Below, piece by piece: positions 52,421-61,512 of a stretch of DNA of 64,000 bases. The position numbers and the translations under genes are program-made. The notes under the pieces are model-generated. The model did not search any database and was not told the DNA's origin. It saw only the letters and a list, made by a program, of their open reading frames with translations. This stretch comes from Caulobacter sp. (GTDB lineage: Bacteria > Pseudomonadota > Alphaproteobacteria > Caulobacterales > Caulobacteraceae): positions 1 through 64,000 of the forward strand of contig WGLL01000005.1 in the NCBI GenBank assembly GCA_016125585.1, read 5' to 3'. Each line of letters begins with the position of its first letter. Positions within the stretch are counted from its first letter, which is position 1.

Positions 52421-52483
52421 GACGGCCCGCCGCGTTCCGCGTCATTCAGGTCTGGTTCCGCGCCTCCGAACAGGAAACGCCCG

Positions 52484-53179
52484 ATGCCCCGCTCCCACCT
52501 CGAACGTCACCTGATCGCCCGCATCGGCTGGCTGCGGGCCGCCGTCCTCGGGGCCAATGACGGCATCGTCTCCACCGCCAGCCTGATCGTCGGGGTCGCC
52601 GCCGCCTCGCAGGGACGGGGCGAGATCCTCGTCGCCGGGGTCGCCGGCCTCGTCGCCGGAGCCATGTCGATGGCGGCCGGGGAGTATGTCTCGGTCAGCT
52701 CCCAGGCCGACACCGAACGCGCCGATCTGGCCCGCGAGAAAGCCGAGCTCGAGACCCAGCCCGAGTTCGAACTGGAGGAACTGACCCAGATGTATGTGGC
52801 GCGCGGGGTCTCGCCCGACCTCGCCCGGCAGGTCGCCGTGCAGATGACCGCCAATGACGCCCTCGGCGCCCACGCCCGCGACGAACTGGGCATCTCGGAG
52901 ATCACCACCGCCCGGCCGATCCAGGCGGCCCTGGCCTCGGCCATGACCTTCGCCGTCGGCGCCGCCCTGCCGCTGCTGTTGGCGGCGTTCACCCCGCTGA
53001 ACCTCCTGGTCGGGGTGGTCTCCGCCGCCTCGATCCTGTTCCTCGCCCTGCTCGGCGGCGTCGGCGCCCGGGCCGGCGGCGCGCCGATTCTCAAAGCCGT
53101 GGTCCGGGTCACCTTCTGGGGCGCCATGGCCATGGCCCTGACCGCCGGCGTCGGCGCGGTGTTCGGGGTCCAGGCCTGA
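52484..53179 (+). CDS. VIT1/CCC1-family Fe/Mn transporter
   Basis: 231 residues. Five TM helices; family core AVLGANDGIVSTASLIVGVAAAS (~21-43) and AGLVAGAMSMAAGEYVSVSSQADTE (~52-78), then an acidic cytosolic region (EFELEELTQMYVARGVSPDLA) and GAALPLLLAAF. It exports or stores Fe2+/Mn2+ out of the cytosol, likely by proton exchange. Starts MPRSHLERH. The FNR-like box upstream fits iron handling when oxygen falls and Fe2+ rises. Confidence 0.9.
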   Translation: MPRSHLERHLIARIGWLRAAVLGANDGIVSTASLIVGVAAASQGRGEILVAGVAGLVAGAMSMAAGEYVSVSSQADTERADLAREKAELETQPEFELEELTQMYVARGVSPDLARQVAVQMTANDALGAHARDELGISEITTARPIQAALASAMTFAVGAALPLLLAAFTPLNLLVGVVSAASILFLALLGGVGARAGGAPILKAVVRVTFWGAMAMALTAGVGAVFGVQA

Positions 53180-53203
53180 GGCCAACCCCGCAACCCCACT
53201 ACG

Positions 53204-53359
53204 CCATCCCCATCCCCATCCCCATCCCGTCATCCCGGAAAGCGCGCAGCGCTTGTCCGGGACCCAGGGGGCGCCGCGCACCGCCCGTAAAGCCGCGTCC
53301 AATAGCCCGCTCCGTCACGCCTGGGTCCCGGCTCGCCCTGCGGGCGTCCGGGATGACGG
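53204..53359. repeat. CATCCC hexamer run followed by family B repeat, copy 5
   Basis: Four CATCCC units (53204-53227) lead straight into CGTCATCCCGGAAAGCGCGC, the left arm of a family B element; the right arm ends CGTCCGGGATGACGG. It lies between the convergent VIT transporter and YhhN genes and stops nine bases from the YhhN stop codon. Confidence 0.85.
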
Positions 53360-53368
53360 TGGCTGAGA

Positions 53369-54019
53369 TTAGGCCGTCCCCTCCCGCAGCGCCCCGCTCA
53401 CCCCCAGACAGATCATCAACTGGCCGGCGAAATACAGCCCCCAGACCGCCAGCCCGACGGCGAAGCCGGGCTCGATCCGCCCCATCCGGGCGAAGATCAG
53501 CAGGTCCGACACCAGAAAGAAGATCGCCCCCAGCCCCGTCCACAGCCGCGGAAACCGGCTGATCCAGGCGCAGGCCGCCATGGCCGACAGCCCCGTCGCA
53601 TAGAGGGCGATCCCCGGCGCCTGGGCGCGGTCGGTGGGCAGCAGGAAGGCGATGGTCACGCAGGCCGGAACCAGCACGGCGGCCAACAGCGCCTGGCTCC
53701 GCGAAAGGTGCAGCCGCCGGTTCCTCAGATACAGTCCGATGGCGACCAGATGCCCGGCCAGGAAGGCCAGCGCTCCGAGGATGAACTGCACTCCCAGCAG
53801 CACATCGCCCAGCGCGCCCAGGGCCATCACCGCCGCCAGCAGCCAGCCATCGAGGCGCCGCGCCTTCAGCGCCGCATAGACCGCCAGCAGGCCGACCCCC
53901 GACCCCTTCCAGGCCAGGTCTGCGGCCGGCGGAAGATGCAGATCCCAGGCGGCGAAATAGCTGACCCCGCCGATCATCGCGGCGATGAGAATGATCCGGG
54001 CAAAATTATCGCGTGTCAC
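53369..54019 (-). CDS. YhhN-family (lysoplasmalogenase-like) membrane protein
   Basis: 216 residues, about eight TM helices. The two family Asp motifs are present: ALGALGDVLLG (~66-76) and FFLVSDLLIFAR (~167-178). Eukaryotic relatives hydrolyse lysoplasmalogen vinyl ethers; the bacterial substrate is uncertain. GTG start (54019) with GAGGGGG upstream, overlapping the TGA of a possible 38-residue ORF. Confidence 0.87.
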   Translation of the reverse strand: MTRDNFARIILIAAMIGGVSYFAAWDLHLPPAADLAWKGSGVGLLAVYAALKARRLDGWLLAAVMALGALGDVLLGVQFILGALAFLAGHLVAIGLYLRNRRLHLSRSQALLAAVLVPACVTIAFLLPTDRAQAPGIALYATGLSAMAACAWISRFPRLWTGLGAIFFLVSDLLIFARMGRIEPGFAVGLAVWGLYFAGQLMICLGVSGALREGTA

Positions 54020-54132
54020 GTCGTCCCCCTCGGCCGCGCCATCCTTCCTCTAGCGACCCGCTCCGCGTCCGCAAATCCGAATACCGCGAGCCCCGCGCCG
54101 ATGTAGGCCGCCGTGGCCCATCCCTGACCCAC
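54016..54132 (-). CDS. Possible small membrane protein gene coupled to yhhN
   Basis: 38 codons from GTG 54132, preceded by GAGGGA at eight-base spacing, ending in a TGA that overlaps the yhhN GTG (GTGA). The product has one hydrophobic stretch (WATAAYIGAGLAVFGFA) and a basic C-terminus (RVARGRMARPRG). The good SD and the overlap support a real gene or leader; there is no family match I can recall. An ATG inside it (MARPRGTT) with AGGAAGG upstream is an alternative leader. Confidence 0.35.
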   Translation of the reverse strand: MGQGWATAAYIGAGLAVFGFADAERVARGRMARPRGTT

Positions 54133-54357
54133 AAACACAGTCCCTCGACCTACAGCCGGACCTACGCCCCGACCTGCATTCGCAGCCTGCCGGCCCACGC
54201 AAAACCCCGCGGCGCAACGGTTCGCACCGGATCTGACCCGCCTCGAAAAGACATCGCCTTTGTTCTGTAGGCCGGACGATGGCGGTATAATGCGGCCCGC
54301 TTCGAAATCCGGGCTCCAGGCCGGCTGCGGCCAGACCGCGGCCCGACCAGCAGCCCT

Positions 54358-54459
54358 GGGGCGTCGCTCATAATTCGGTGACAGCCACTTTTTTCCACCG
54401 CTCGGCCGGATGCGCGTCCCGCAGGCCTGGAAAAAGTGACTGTCACCGAATGACGCCCC
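54358..54459. repeat. ~100-bp near-perfect palindromic element (REP-like)
   Basis: The outer arms GGGGCGTC and GACGCCCC are exact inverses. The inner arms ATTCGGTGACAGCCACTT (from 54373) and AAGTGACTGTCACCGAAT (to 54451) match except for one substitution and one T in the T-run. The ~30-base centre is unique. Single copy in this window, unrelated to families A-G. It resembles REP elements mobilised by RAYT transposases, none of which is present here. The rest of 54133-54357 shows no convincing gene; TATAAT at 54286-54291 lacks a matching -35. Confidence 0.8.
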
Positions 54460-54533
54460 CCACGGCGCAGTCCCGCCCCGGTTCCCCTCATCGCCGAATT
54501 CCGGCATGACCGGTCCAACCCCGGAGGACACCC

Positions 54534-56072
54534 ATGAACGGCGCCGACGCCCTGATCACCACCCTCTGTGACAACGACGTCACCGCCTGTTTCGCCAACC
54601 CCGGCACCAGCGAGATGCAGTTCGTCGCCGCCCTCGACCGTGAGCCGCGCATGCGCAGCGTCCTGTGCCTGTTCGAGGGCGTCGCCACCGGGGCCGCCGA
54701 CGGCTATGGCCGCATCGCCGGAAAGCCGGCCTGCACCCTGCTGCATCTGGGCGCCGGCTACGCCAACGGCGGGGCCAATCTGCACAACGCCCGCCGCGCC
54801 GCCACGCCGGTGGTCAATGTCATCGGCGACCACGCCACCTATCACCGCCAGTACGACGCCCCGCTGAACAGCGACATCGCCGGCTGGGCCGCGCCCAACA
54901 GCCTTTGGGTCAAGTCGGCTGAAACCCCCAACCAGGTCGGTCCCCTCGCCGCCGAGGCGGTCGAGGCCAGCTATGGCGCTCCCGGCGGCTGCGCCAGCCT
55001 GATCCTCCCGGCCGACAGCGCCTGGCTGCAGACCGATGTCCTGGGCGAGAAGATCACCCCCAGGCCCCGCGTCCAGGTCGCCGCCGACGCCGCCGCAGAC
55101 ATGGCCGCCCGCATCAAGGCGGCGAAAAAGCCTGTCGTCCTGATGGGCGGCTCCTGCTGCCAGACCGCCGGGACCGACGCCGCCGCCCGCCTCGCCGCCG
55201 CCGGGGTCCGGGTCCTGATCGACACCTTCGTGGCCCGCCAGTCGCGCGGCGCCGGCCGCTTCGCCCCTGACCGGATGATGTACTTCGGCGAAATGGCCAT
55301 CGAGGATCTGGCCGGCGTCGATCTGATGGTGCTGGTCGAGACCACCATGCCGGTGGCCTTCTTCGCCTATCCCGACCGGCCCAGCGTGCTGGTTCCGGAA
55401 GGCTGCGATCTGGCCAGCCTCTGCGGCCGCGACGCCGACGGCCCCGCCGCCCTCAACGCCCTGGCCGACGCGCTCGGCGCCCCGGCCCACGGTCCGATGG
55501 TCGATCTGGCCCTGCCGGCCAAACCGGCGGGCCGCCTCGATCCCTATGCCATCGGCAAGGCCATCGCCCGCCACATGCCGGAAGGGACCATCATCTCGGA
55601 CGATGCGGTGACCGCCGGCCTGCCGGTCTACACCCAGACGAAAACCGCCCGGGCTCATGAATGGTTGTGCCTCACCGGGGGCGCCATCGGTCAGGGCATT
55701 CCGCTGGCCATCGGCGCCGCTGTCGCCGCCCCCCACGCCAAGGTGCTCAGCCTCAATGGCGACGGCGCGGCGATGTACACGGTCCAGGGCCTGTGGACCA
55801 TCGCCCGCGAGGAACTGGACGTGACCACCGTGGTCTTCGCCAACCACGCCTACCGGATTCTGGGAATCGAACTGGGCCGCACCGGCGCCGGCAACGCCGG
55901 ACCCGCCGCCAGCCGCCTGCTCGACCTCAGCGCCCCGAAGATCGACTGGCTGCAGATCGCCGGCGGCCTCGGCATCCCCGCCGTCCGCGCCTCAACCGCC
56001 GAAGCCTTCGACGAGGCCTTCGAAGCGGCCATGACCCAGCGCGGCCCCCGCTTCATCGAAGCAGCGCTGTAG
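54534..56072 (+). CDS. Thiamine-diphosphate enzyme, acetolactate synthase/benzoylformate decarboxylase type
   Basis: 512 residues with the three ThDP-enzyme domains. Catalytic Glu in CLFEGVATGAADGYGRI (~46), a central domain (~185-320), and the ThDP motif LNGDGAAMYTVQGLWTIA (GDG, ~404) with later VVFANHAYRIL. It is shorter than biosynthetic IlvB (~570) and lacks an adjacent small subunit, so a catabolic decarboxylase or lyase of the MdlC-like branch is more likely than valine synthesis. Substrate unknown. ATG 54534 has CGGAGGAC upstream. Confidence 0.87.
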   Translation: MNGADALITTLCDNDVTACFANPGTSEMQFVAALDREPRMRSVLCLFEGVATGAADGYGRIAGKPACTLLHLGAGYANGGANLHNARRAATPVVNVIGDHATYHRQYDAPLNSDIAGWAAPNSLWVKSAETPNQVGPLAAEAVEASYGAPGGCASLILPADSAWLQTDVLGEKITPRPRVQVAADAAADMAARIKAAKKPVVLMGGSCCQTAGTDAAARLAAAGVRVLIDTFVARQSRGAGRFAPDRMMYFGEMAIEDLAGVDLMVLVETTMPVAFFAYPDRPSVLVPEGCDLASLCGRDADGPAALNALADALGAPAHGPMVDLALPAKPAGRLDPYAIGKAIARHMPEGTIISDDAVTAGLPVYTQTKTARAHEWLCLTGGAIGQGIPLAIGAAVAAPHAKVLSLNGDGAAMYTVQGLWTIAREELDVTTVVFANHAYRILGIELGRTGAGNAGPAASRLLDLSAPKIDWLQIAGGLGIPAVRASTAEAFDEAFEAAMTQRGPRFIEAAL

Positions 56073-56078
56073 GGGGTT

Positions 56079-56234
56079 CCTTCTCCCCTTGGGGGAGAAG
56101 GTGTCGGCGTAGCCGACGGATGAGGGGTCGCACCGGCCCTCAACGCGCCGGAAACAACCGCCTCATGGCGGCTTTGAGGGTCATCGACACCTCATCCGGC
56201 GCTCCGCGCCACCTTCTCCCACAAGGGGAGAAGG
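56079..56234. repeat. Paired inverted repeat, family D, copy 2
   Basis: CCTTCTCCCCTTGGGGGAGAAGG with GCCGACGGATGAGGG on the left; CTCATCCGGCGCTCCGCGCC and CCTTCTCCCACAAGGGGAGAAGG on the right. It occupies the gap between the convergent ThDP enzyme and helicase genes. Confidence 0.85.
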
Positions 56235-56253
56235 GACACTCAACTCAGCGCTC

Positions 56254-58110
56254 TCAGACCTTCTTCTTCTTGAAGCCCTTGCCGGGAGGCGGGCCCTTGA
56301 AGGGGGGCTTCTTGTCGTAGGGCTTCTTCTCGCCGAACGGCTTGCGCGGTCCGCCGGGACCGGCGCCCGAGCGGGTGGCCGGACGGGGCGCGGGACCACG
56401 GGGGGCGGGACCGCGCGGGGCCCGCTCCTCACCGAGGCCGGGGGCGGTGGAGGGTTCGATCTTCACGTCGTCGCGGCTGGTCGCCCGCACCGCCTCGGCA
56501 AAGCGCACCGAGGCCTCGGCCCCGATCTCGAACTTGGTCTCGTTATCGAAAATGCGGATCGAGCCGACGTCCTTCTTGGTCACGTGACCCAGACGGCAGA
56601 TCATCGGCAGCAGCCACTTGGGGTCAGCGTTCTTCTTGCGGCCGACATTCAGCTTGAACCAGATGCCGTCCTTCATGCCGTCTTCGCGCGGCGTATACTC
56701 GCGCGGCTCGCGCACTTCCCGCGGACCGCGGTCCGGACGTTCCAGCTTGCCGCCCCGCTCGCGCGGACCGTTCGACTGCCGCGCATCGGCGCCGCGTCCG
56801 TCGTCGTACAGCTCTTCCGGGGCCGGCATCTTCGACCGCTGCAGGCGCATGAAGGCCCCGGCGATCTCTTCAGCCGTTTTGGTCTCCAGCAGCAGCTTGC
56901 CGAGGGCCATGTCGTCTTCGCTGGGGGCTTCGGTCCCCATGGCGTTTTCCAGCAGCCGGGCGCGGTCGCGCTCGCGGATGTCGTCGGCGCTCGGCGGGCC
57001 GCTCCAGCCCGCGTCGATGCTGGCCGAGCTGAACAGCATCTCGGCCTTGCGGCGGCGGGTATAGGGCACCACGACCACCGAGGTGCCCTTGCGCCCGGCC
57101 CGGCCGGTGCGGCCGCTCCGGTGCAGCAGGGTGGCTTTGTTCTGCGGCAGGTCGGCGTGGATCACCAGGCCAAGGTCGGGCAGGTCGAGGCCCCGCGCCG
57201 CCACGTCGGTGGCGACACAGACCCGGGCGTGGCCGTCGCGCAGCGCCTGCAGGGCGTCGGACCGCTCCCGCTGGCTCAGTTCGCCGGAGAGGCCGACGAC
57301 GGAAAAGCCCCGTTCCCGCAGGGAGGCCTGCAGGTGACGGACCGCCTCGCGGGTGTGGCAGAAGACCAGGGCCCCGGGGGCCTCGAAATAGCGCAGCAGG
57401 TTGACGACCGCATGCTCGATCTCGTTGGGCGCCACCCGGACGGCGCGATAGTCGATATCGCCGTGCGGCTGGTCCTTGGTGGTGGTGTCGATCCGCAGGG
57501 CGTCCTTCTGGAAGCTGCGGGCGAGGTTGGCGATCTCCCGGGCGATGGTCGCCGAGAACAGCAGGGTGCGGCGCTCCGGCGGCGCGGCCTCGAGGATGAA
57601 CTCCAGGTCCTCGCGGAAGCCCAGGTCGAGCATCTCGTCGGCCTCGTCCAGCACCACGGCGCGGATGGCCGAGAGGTCAAGGTTGCCGCGCTCCAGGTGG
57701 TCGCGCAGGCGGCCGGGCGTGCCGACGACGATGTGGGCGCCGAGGTTGAGGGCGCGGGCCTCGCTGCGGGCGTCCATGCCGCCGACGCAGGACAACAGCC
57801 GGGCGCCGGTCTTGCCGTAGAGCCAGGCCAGTTCACGGTGAACCTGGATGGCCAGTTCCCGGGTCGGGGCGATGATCAGGGCCAGGGGCGTATTGGCGCG
57901 TCCGAACCGCGCCTCCTCGCCCAGCAGGGTGGAGGCCATGGCGATGCCGAAGGCGACGGTCTTGCCGGAGCCCGTCTGGGCCGAGACCAGCAGGTCCTGT
58001 TCGGCGGGCGCCTCGAGCACGGCGGCCTGCACAGGGGTGGGAGACTCGTAGCCGCGCTCGGCGAGCGCCTCGTCGAGGGCGGGGTGGCTGGAAGGGAAGG
58101 TCATGGTCAT
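56254..58110 (-). CDS. DEAD-box RNA helicase with DbpA-like RNA-binding domain
   Basis: 618 residues. Helicase core ~1-370: Q motif ESPTPVQAAVL, Walker A SAQTGSGKT, PTRELAIQ, TPGRL, LDEADEMLD, SATIA, ATDVAARGLDLP and HRSGRTGRAGRKG. A DbpA/CsdA-type RNA-binding domain lies at ~475-540 (WFKLNVGRKKNADPKWLLPMI), and the tail is very basic (KKPYDKKPPFKG, FKKKKV). It unwinds structured RNA in ribosome assembly or cold adaptation. ATG 58110 is preferred; ATG 58104 is close. A 7-bp hairpin stands directly upstream. Confidence 0.92.
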   Translation of the reverse strand: MTMTFPSSHPALDEALAERGYESPTPVQAAVLEAPAEQDLLVSAQTGSGKTVAFGIAMASTLLGEEARFGRANTPLALIIAPTRELAIQVHRELAWLYGKTGARLLSCVGGMDARSEARALNLGAHIVVGTPGRLRDHLERGNLDLSAIRAVVLDEADEMLDLGFREDLEFILEAAPPERRTLLFSATIAREIANLARSFQKDALRIDTTTKDQPHGDIDYRAVRVAPNEIEHAVVNLLRYFEAPGALVFCHTREAVRHLQASLRERGFSVVGLSGELSQRERSDALQALRDGHARVCVATDVAARGLDLPDLGLVIHADLPQNKATLLHRSGRTGRAGRKGTSVVVVPYTRRRKAEMLFSSASIDAGWSGPPSADDIRERDRARLLENAMGTEAPSEDDMALGKLLLETKTAEEIAGAFMRLQRSKMPAPEELYDDGRGADARQSNGPRERGGKLERPDRGPREVREPREYTPREDGMKDGIWFKLNVGRKKNADPKWLLPMICRLGHVTKKDVGSIRIFDNETKFEIGAEASVRFAEAVRATSRDDVKIEPSTAPGLGEERAPRGPAPRGPAPRPATRSGAGPGGPRKPFGEKKPYDKKPPFKGPPPGKGFKKKKV

Positions 58111-58113
58111 TTC

Positions 58114-58130
58114 ATTGTGCGGCGCACAAT
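58114..58130. promoter_or_regulatory. Hairpin directly upstream of the helicase start codon
   Basis: On the minus strand ATTGTGC-GCC-GCACAAT forms a perfect 7-bp stem with a 3-base loop, ending four bases before ATG 58110, where the Shine-Dalgarno should be. Right after it, ATG-AAA-TGA forms a two-codon ORF whose stop overlaps the helicase ATG. Possible translational control or a protein-binding palindrome. Confidence 0.4.
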
Positions 58131-58200
58131 GCTGCGCGCGAGAGGGCGGGGCTGATACGCTCAAATGAGGGAAAACGCCAGCATTCTCGGGCGGCGGCTG

Positions 58201-61200
58201 TCAGCGCCCCCGGCGAGAACGTCGATTTCGGCGGGACGCCACGGCGCGACCGGGCCCGGACGGCCTCAGGCGTCGCCTCCGACGCGGCCTCTGCGATGGC
58301 GGCGGCAGGCTTGGGGGCGCAAAGCCGGGGAGGGCCGGCGGCGCGGGAAGGGCGGGTCCGCTGGAAACCCCGCGCCCGGTCGGCGCCGGGGCCGGGCCGC
58401 CGACGACGGACAGCGTCGGCCAGCCTGTCCACCGGTAGGTCGCGCCGGCCGGGGTCCGGTAGGCGCCGATCTGCGGCGCGCCGACGGCCCCCGAAGGCGG
58501 CGGGTGGCCGAGGGCCGACTCCATCCGGCAGTGGGCGTCGATCGGATCGCTGGCCTGGCGGGGCAGGGTGGTCGTTATCCAGGTCACGAACGCCCGGCGG
58601 GACAAGATCCCGGCAAAGGTCGTCTCCTCCAGCGAAAGGGCCCCGGTCGACCATTGCTCGACCTCCCGCAGCGCCTGCATCTTCAACAGGTCGATCTCCA
58701 GCGGGCTCAGGCTCTTGCGGCCGCCGTAGGGGCGGAAGTATCGGCGGACCACCTCGCGGGGGTCGGTGAGGCGCAGGTCGTAGCCGGCCTTCACCAGAGC
58801 CGGATCGGGCGCCAGGGGCGGACCGGGTGCCTCGAGGGCGATGGCCCAGGCCTCCATCAGGACCTCGGCGAAGCGCCCGTATTGCAGGACCCCGTCGATT
58901 TCCTGGACGTAGTCTGTCCAGAGGTTCGCCGGCGCGGCGAAGGGCGTCATGCCTATGGCTGGTCTGAACACGAAAGGTCCGCCATTGCCTGAGGCGCAGT
59001 GCTTGAGCCAGATCCCCTGTTCCACCCCCGATTGGCGCAGCCCCTCGAAATAGGCCCGGGCCTCCTCCTGCGCGGCCCGCCGCGCTTCCCGCTCGATGCG
59101 GCCGAAGGTCAGCTCTCCGCCCGACTGGCGCGACTGGATGCACGCTCGCTCCGTCTGCAGGAAGGCGCGAACGGGGGGCTGGCTGGCGGCATGGCCCGCC
59201 CGGCCCGCGCGGATGGCCGCCGCCACCGTCTTTCGATCGTCGCGCAGGGCGTTCTGACCGAGGCCACGGGTCAGAATTGGCCGAATGTCGAAGGTGATGG
59301 CCGGCGGAGCCGCGTCGCAGCCCGACACGGCGGCCGACGGCGGCGGCGCTTCCTCCTCCCCGGGCGAGACGCGAAGAATGAACAGGCCGACGCTCCTGCG
59401 GTCATCGTCGGTGCTGATTTCGATCAGATAGTCGCGGCCGTCCTTCAGGTCTCCGGGCTTGAAGTCGATCTGGATGCGGTTGTCGGCCCAGTCGACGATC
59501 CGGCCCCGGCTCTGCCGACCGCGCTTTTCCTCGTGGATATAGACAATCCCTTCCTTGAGGCCGAAGTCGGCGCCGATCAGCTCGAGGCGCGCGGCGTCGG
59601 CGGGAAGCACCTGGACGATATTCTGCCGGGCCAGCGCCGGATCCCGCGACAGCCGGATGATCGGCGTCCTGGCGCACCAGTTGGCCGCGGGCTTGGAGCC
59701 GAAGGCCGGCGCCCGGTCGCGGGCCTCGGTGCGGCTGACATAGCCCTGGTCCAGGCGGGCGGGATCGCGGGGATCGCCGTCGGACAGGGTCCGGCGCACC
59801 CCGCGGATTTCGCACAGCGACCGCACCGGCTTGCCGTCGGCCAGGCGGCTGCGCTTCATCTTGCCCTCATAGCCGGGCGCGGTGCCCTGATAGGCCAGAT
59901 CAGCCAGGAACTGGCAGCTCTGCTGCTTGGCCGGGTCGTCCGACCGCCGCAGCAGCGCCATCACCTCAAGCCCCGCCTCGCCGCACCAATGGTCGGAGTG
60001 GGCCAGGGACATGGCCCCGTAGACGGTCTCGCCATCGACCCCGCCGACGGACCGGGTGGGCAGTCCCGCCGCATCGATCGGCTCGGCATAGACTGGAAGC
60101 CCCGCCGCCGAGCCCGGCTGTGCGCCCCACAGCGCGCCGATGCCGCCCTTGGCGATGTCCGTGCCGTCGGGATCAACCAGCTGGCGGCGCCACATGGTCC
60201 AGGCCAGGGTGACCAGCTCGGCAGGCCTGAACCGCTTGTCGACCAACAGCTCGGCGCCCGACGGGACGACGACCTGCAGCGTGGCGAGGATGGAGATGCC
60301 GGTGGTCCCCTCGCCGACGAAGCCGACATACATCGACCGGTTGGTCGCCCACATGTCCCAGCACGACGGCTCGTAGATGACGGGGAAGTCCGGCGCGCCG
60401 TCGGCCAGCCGGGCGCCGAAGGCGCCGTAGCCGCCGCCTTCCGCTCCGAAGGCGCGGATAACCTCGGCCCAGCCGGCCTTGGAGCAGGTCAGCATCTCGC
60501 GGGTCTGGCGGGAGACGTCGATGGGCTGATCCCTGGCCAGCAGGCCGTAGCCCCGACCGAAGGCGCCACGCCGCAGGTCGGCCAGCCGTTCGTCGCCGAC
60601 GGCGGTGATCGGTCCTTCCCCCGGCGATGCGGCGTGCCGAAAGGTCATCGGCCGGGCCCCGTTCAGGTCGGCCAGGGGGGAGGACATCGGATCGGCGTTG
60701 ATTGCCCAACCCTTGCCGAGCTTGGCGCTGAATACCGACTCGGCGCCGTGGATCAGCCCGGCGACGGCGCCCACCGCCACGCCGCCCCAGGGCGAACTGT
60801 GGGCGGCCTGGGCGCGATCAGGTCCGTCCCACCGCTCCCACATATGGCCGATGGCCCAGCGGTCCTGCAGGAAATGCTGGGCGTAGCCCTCATACATCAG
60901 GGCCTGCAGCTCGCTCTCCTTCAGGGCCCTGGCGTAGACCTTCCGCTCCCGCGGCGACATCTGCTCGCGAAGCTGCCGCGCCCGGGCCGCGCGCTGCAGC
61001 GCCAGCTGGTGATAGTGGGCGTACATGCGGGTGGCCTGGGAGCCGAAATGGACGGAATTCAATCCGCCCATCCAGCCCATGAACTCGTGACAGAGCGCGT
61101 CGTCGTTGGCCGGATCGCCCAGGGGACAGGTTCTGTTCTTGTTCAGCCAGTCCGCCGGGCCATAGCTGTAGTCCGGCAGGCCGGCGAACCGCGCCGGCGC

Positions 61201-61512
61201 GGGCAGCAGACGCTCCTCGACGGCTGTTCTGCGATCATCGCCTTCGCGCCTGGCGCCCTTGAGCAGGTCGGCGCGGAAGTAGCTGGCGTTGAGATCGACG
61301 ATATCGGCGCTGGCGCTGCCGTCCTAGCCGAAAAGGTCGCCGACGCCGAGTTGATGCAGGGCGATGTCGGCGAGGGTCGTATGCTCGGGCAGGGACTTGC
61401 TGGACCCGTTGAAATAGGTCGACCGCCAAGTCTCGCCCTCCTGCACCCGGGTGTCCCAGGCGATCAGCAGCAAGGCCAGCGGGACCAGCAGCCAGACCCG
61501 CCGGCCCTTCAT
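58201..61512 (-). pseudogene. Large phospholipase C-like protein gene interrupted by an in-frame amber codon
   Basis: From ATG 61512 the frame gives a membrane/secretion segment (VWLLVPLALLLIAWDTRV) and THTTLADIALHQLG-type start of a zinc phospholipase C/S1-P1-like domain, then TAG at codon 63 (61324-61326). The same frame continues without further stops to 58201 (1103 codons in all). It includes DLNASYFRADLLKGARREGDD, NSVHFG and AQHFLQDRWAIGHMWERW, the His/Asp pattern of that fold. A long uncharacterised region and an Arg/Pro-rich end follow. The next ATG (61080) would drop the signal and ligand residues. The upstream lipoprotein gene overlaps the start by four bases. Confidence 0.72.

Noticed and set aside
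54286..54291. Perfect TATAAT
   Set aside because: No acceptable -35 at 16-19 bases on either strand and a ~240-base distance to the next gene; probably chance.
54133..54531. Extension of the 54016-54132 frame to 171 codons
   Set aside because: The extension passes through the palindromic element, has no coding pattern and would overlap the leader of the ThDP enzyme.
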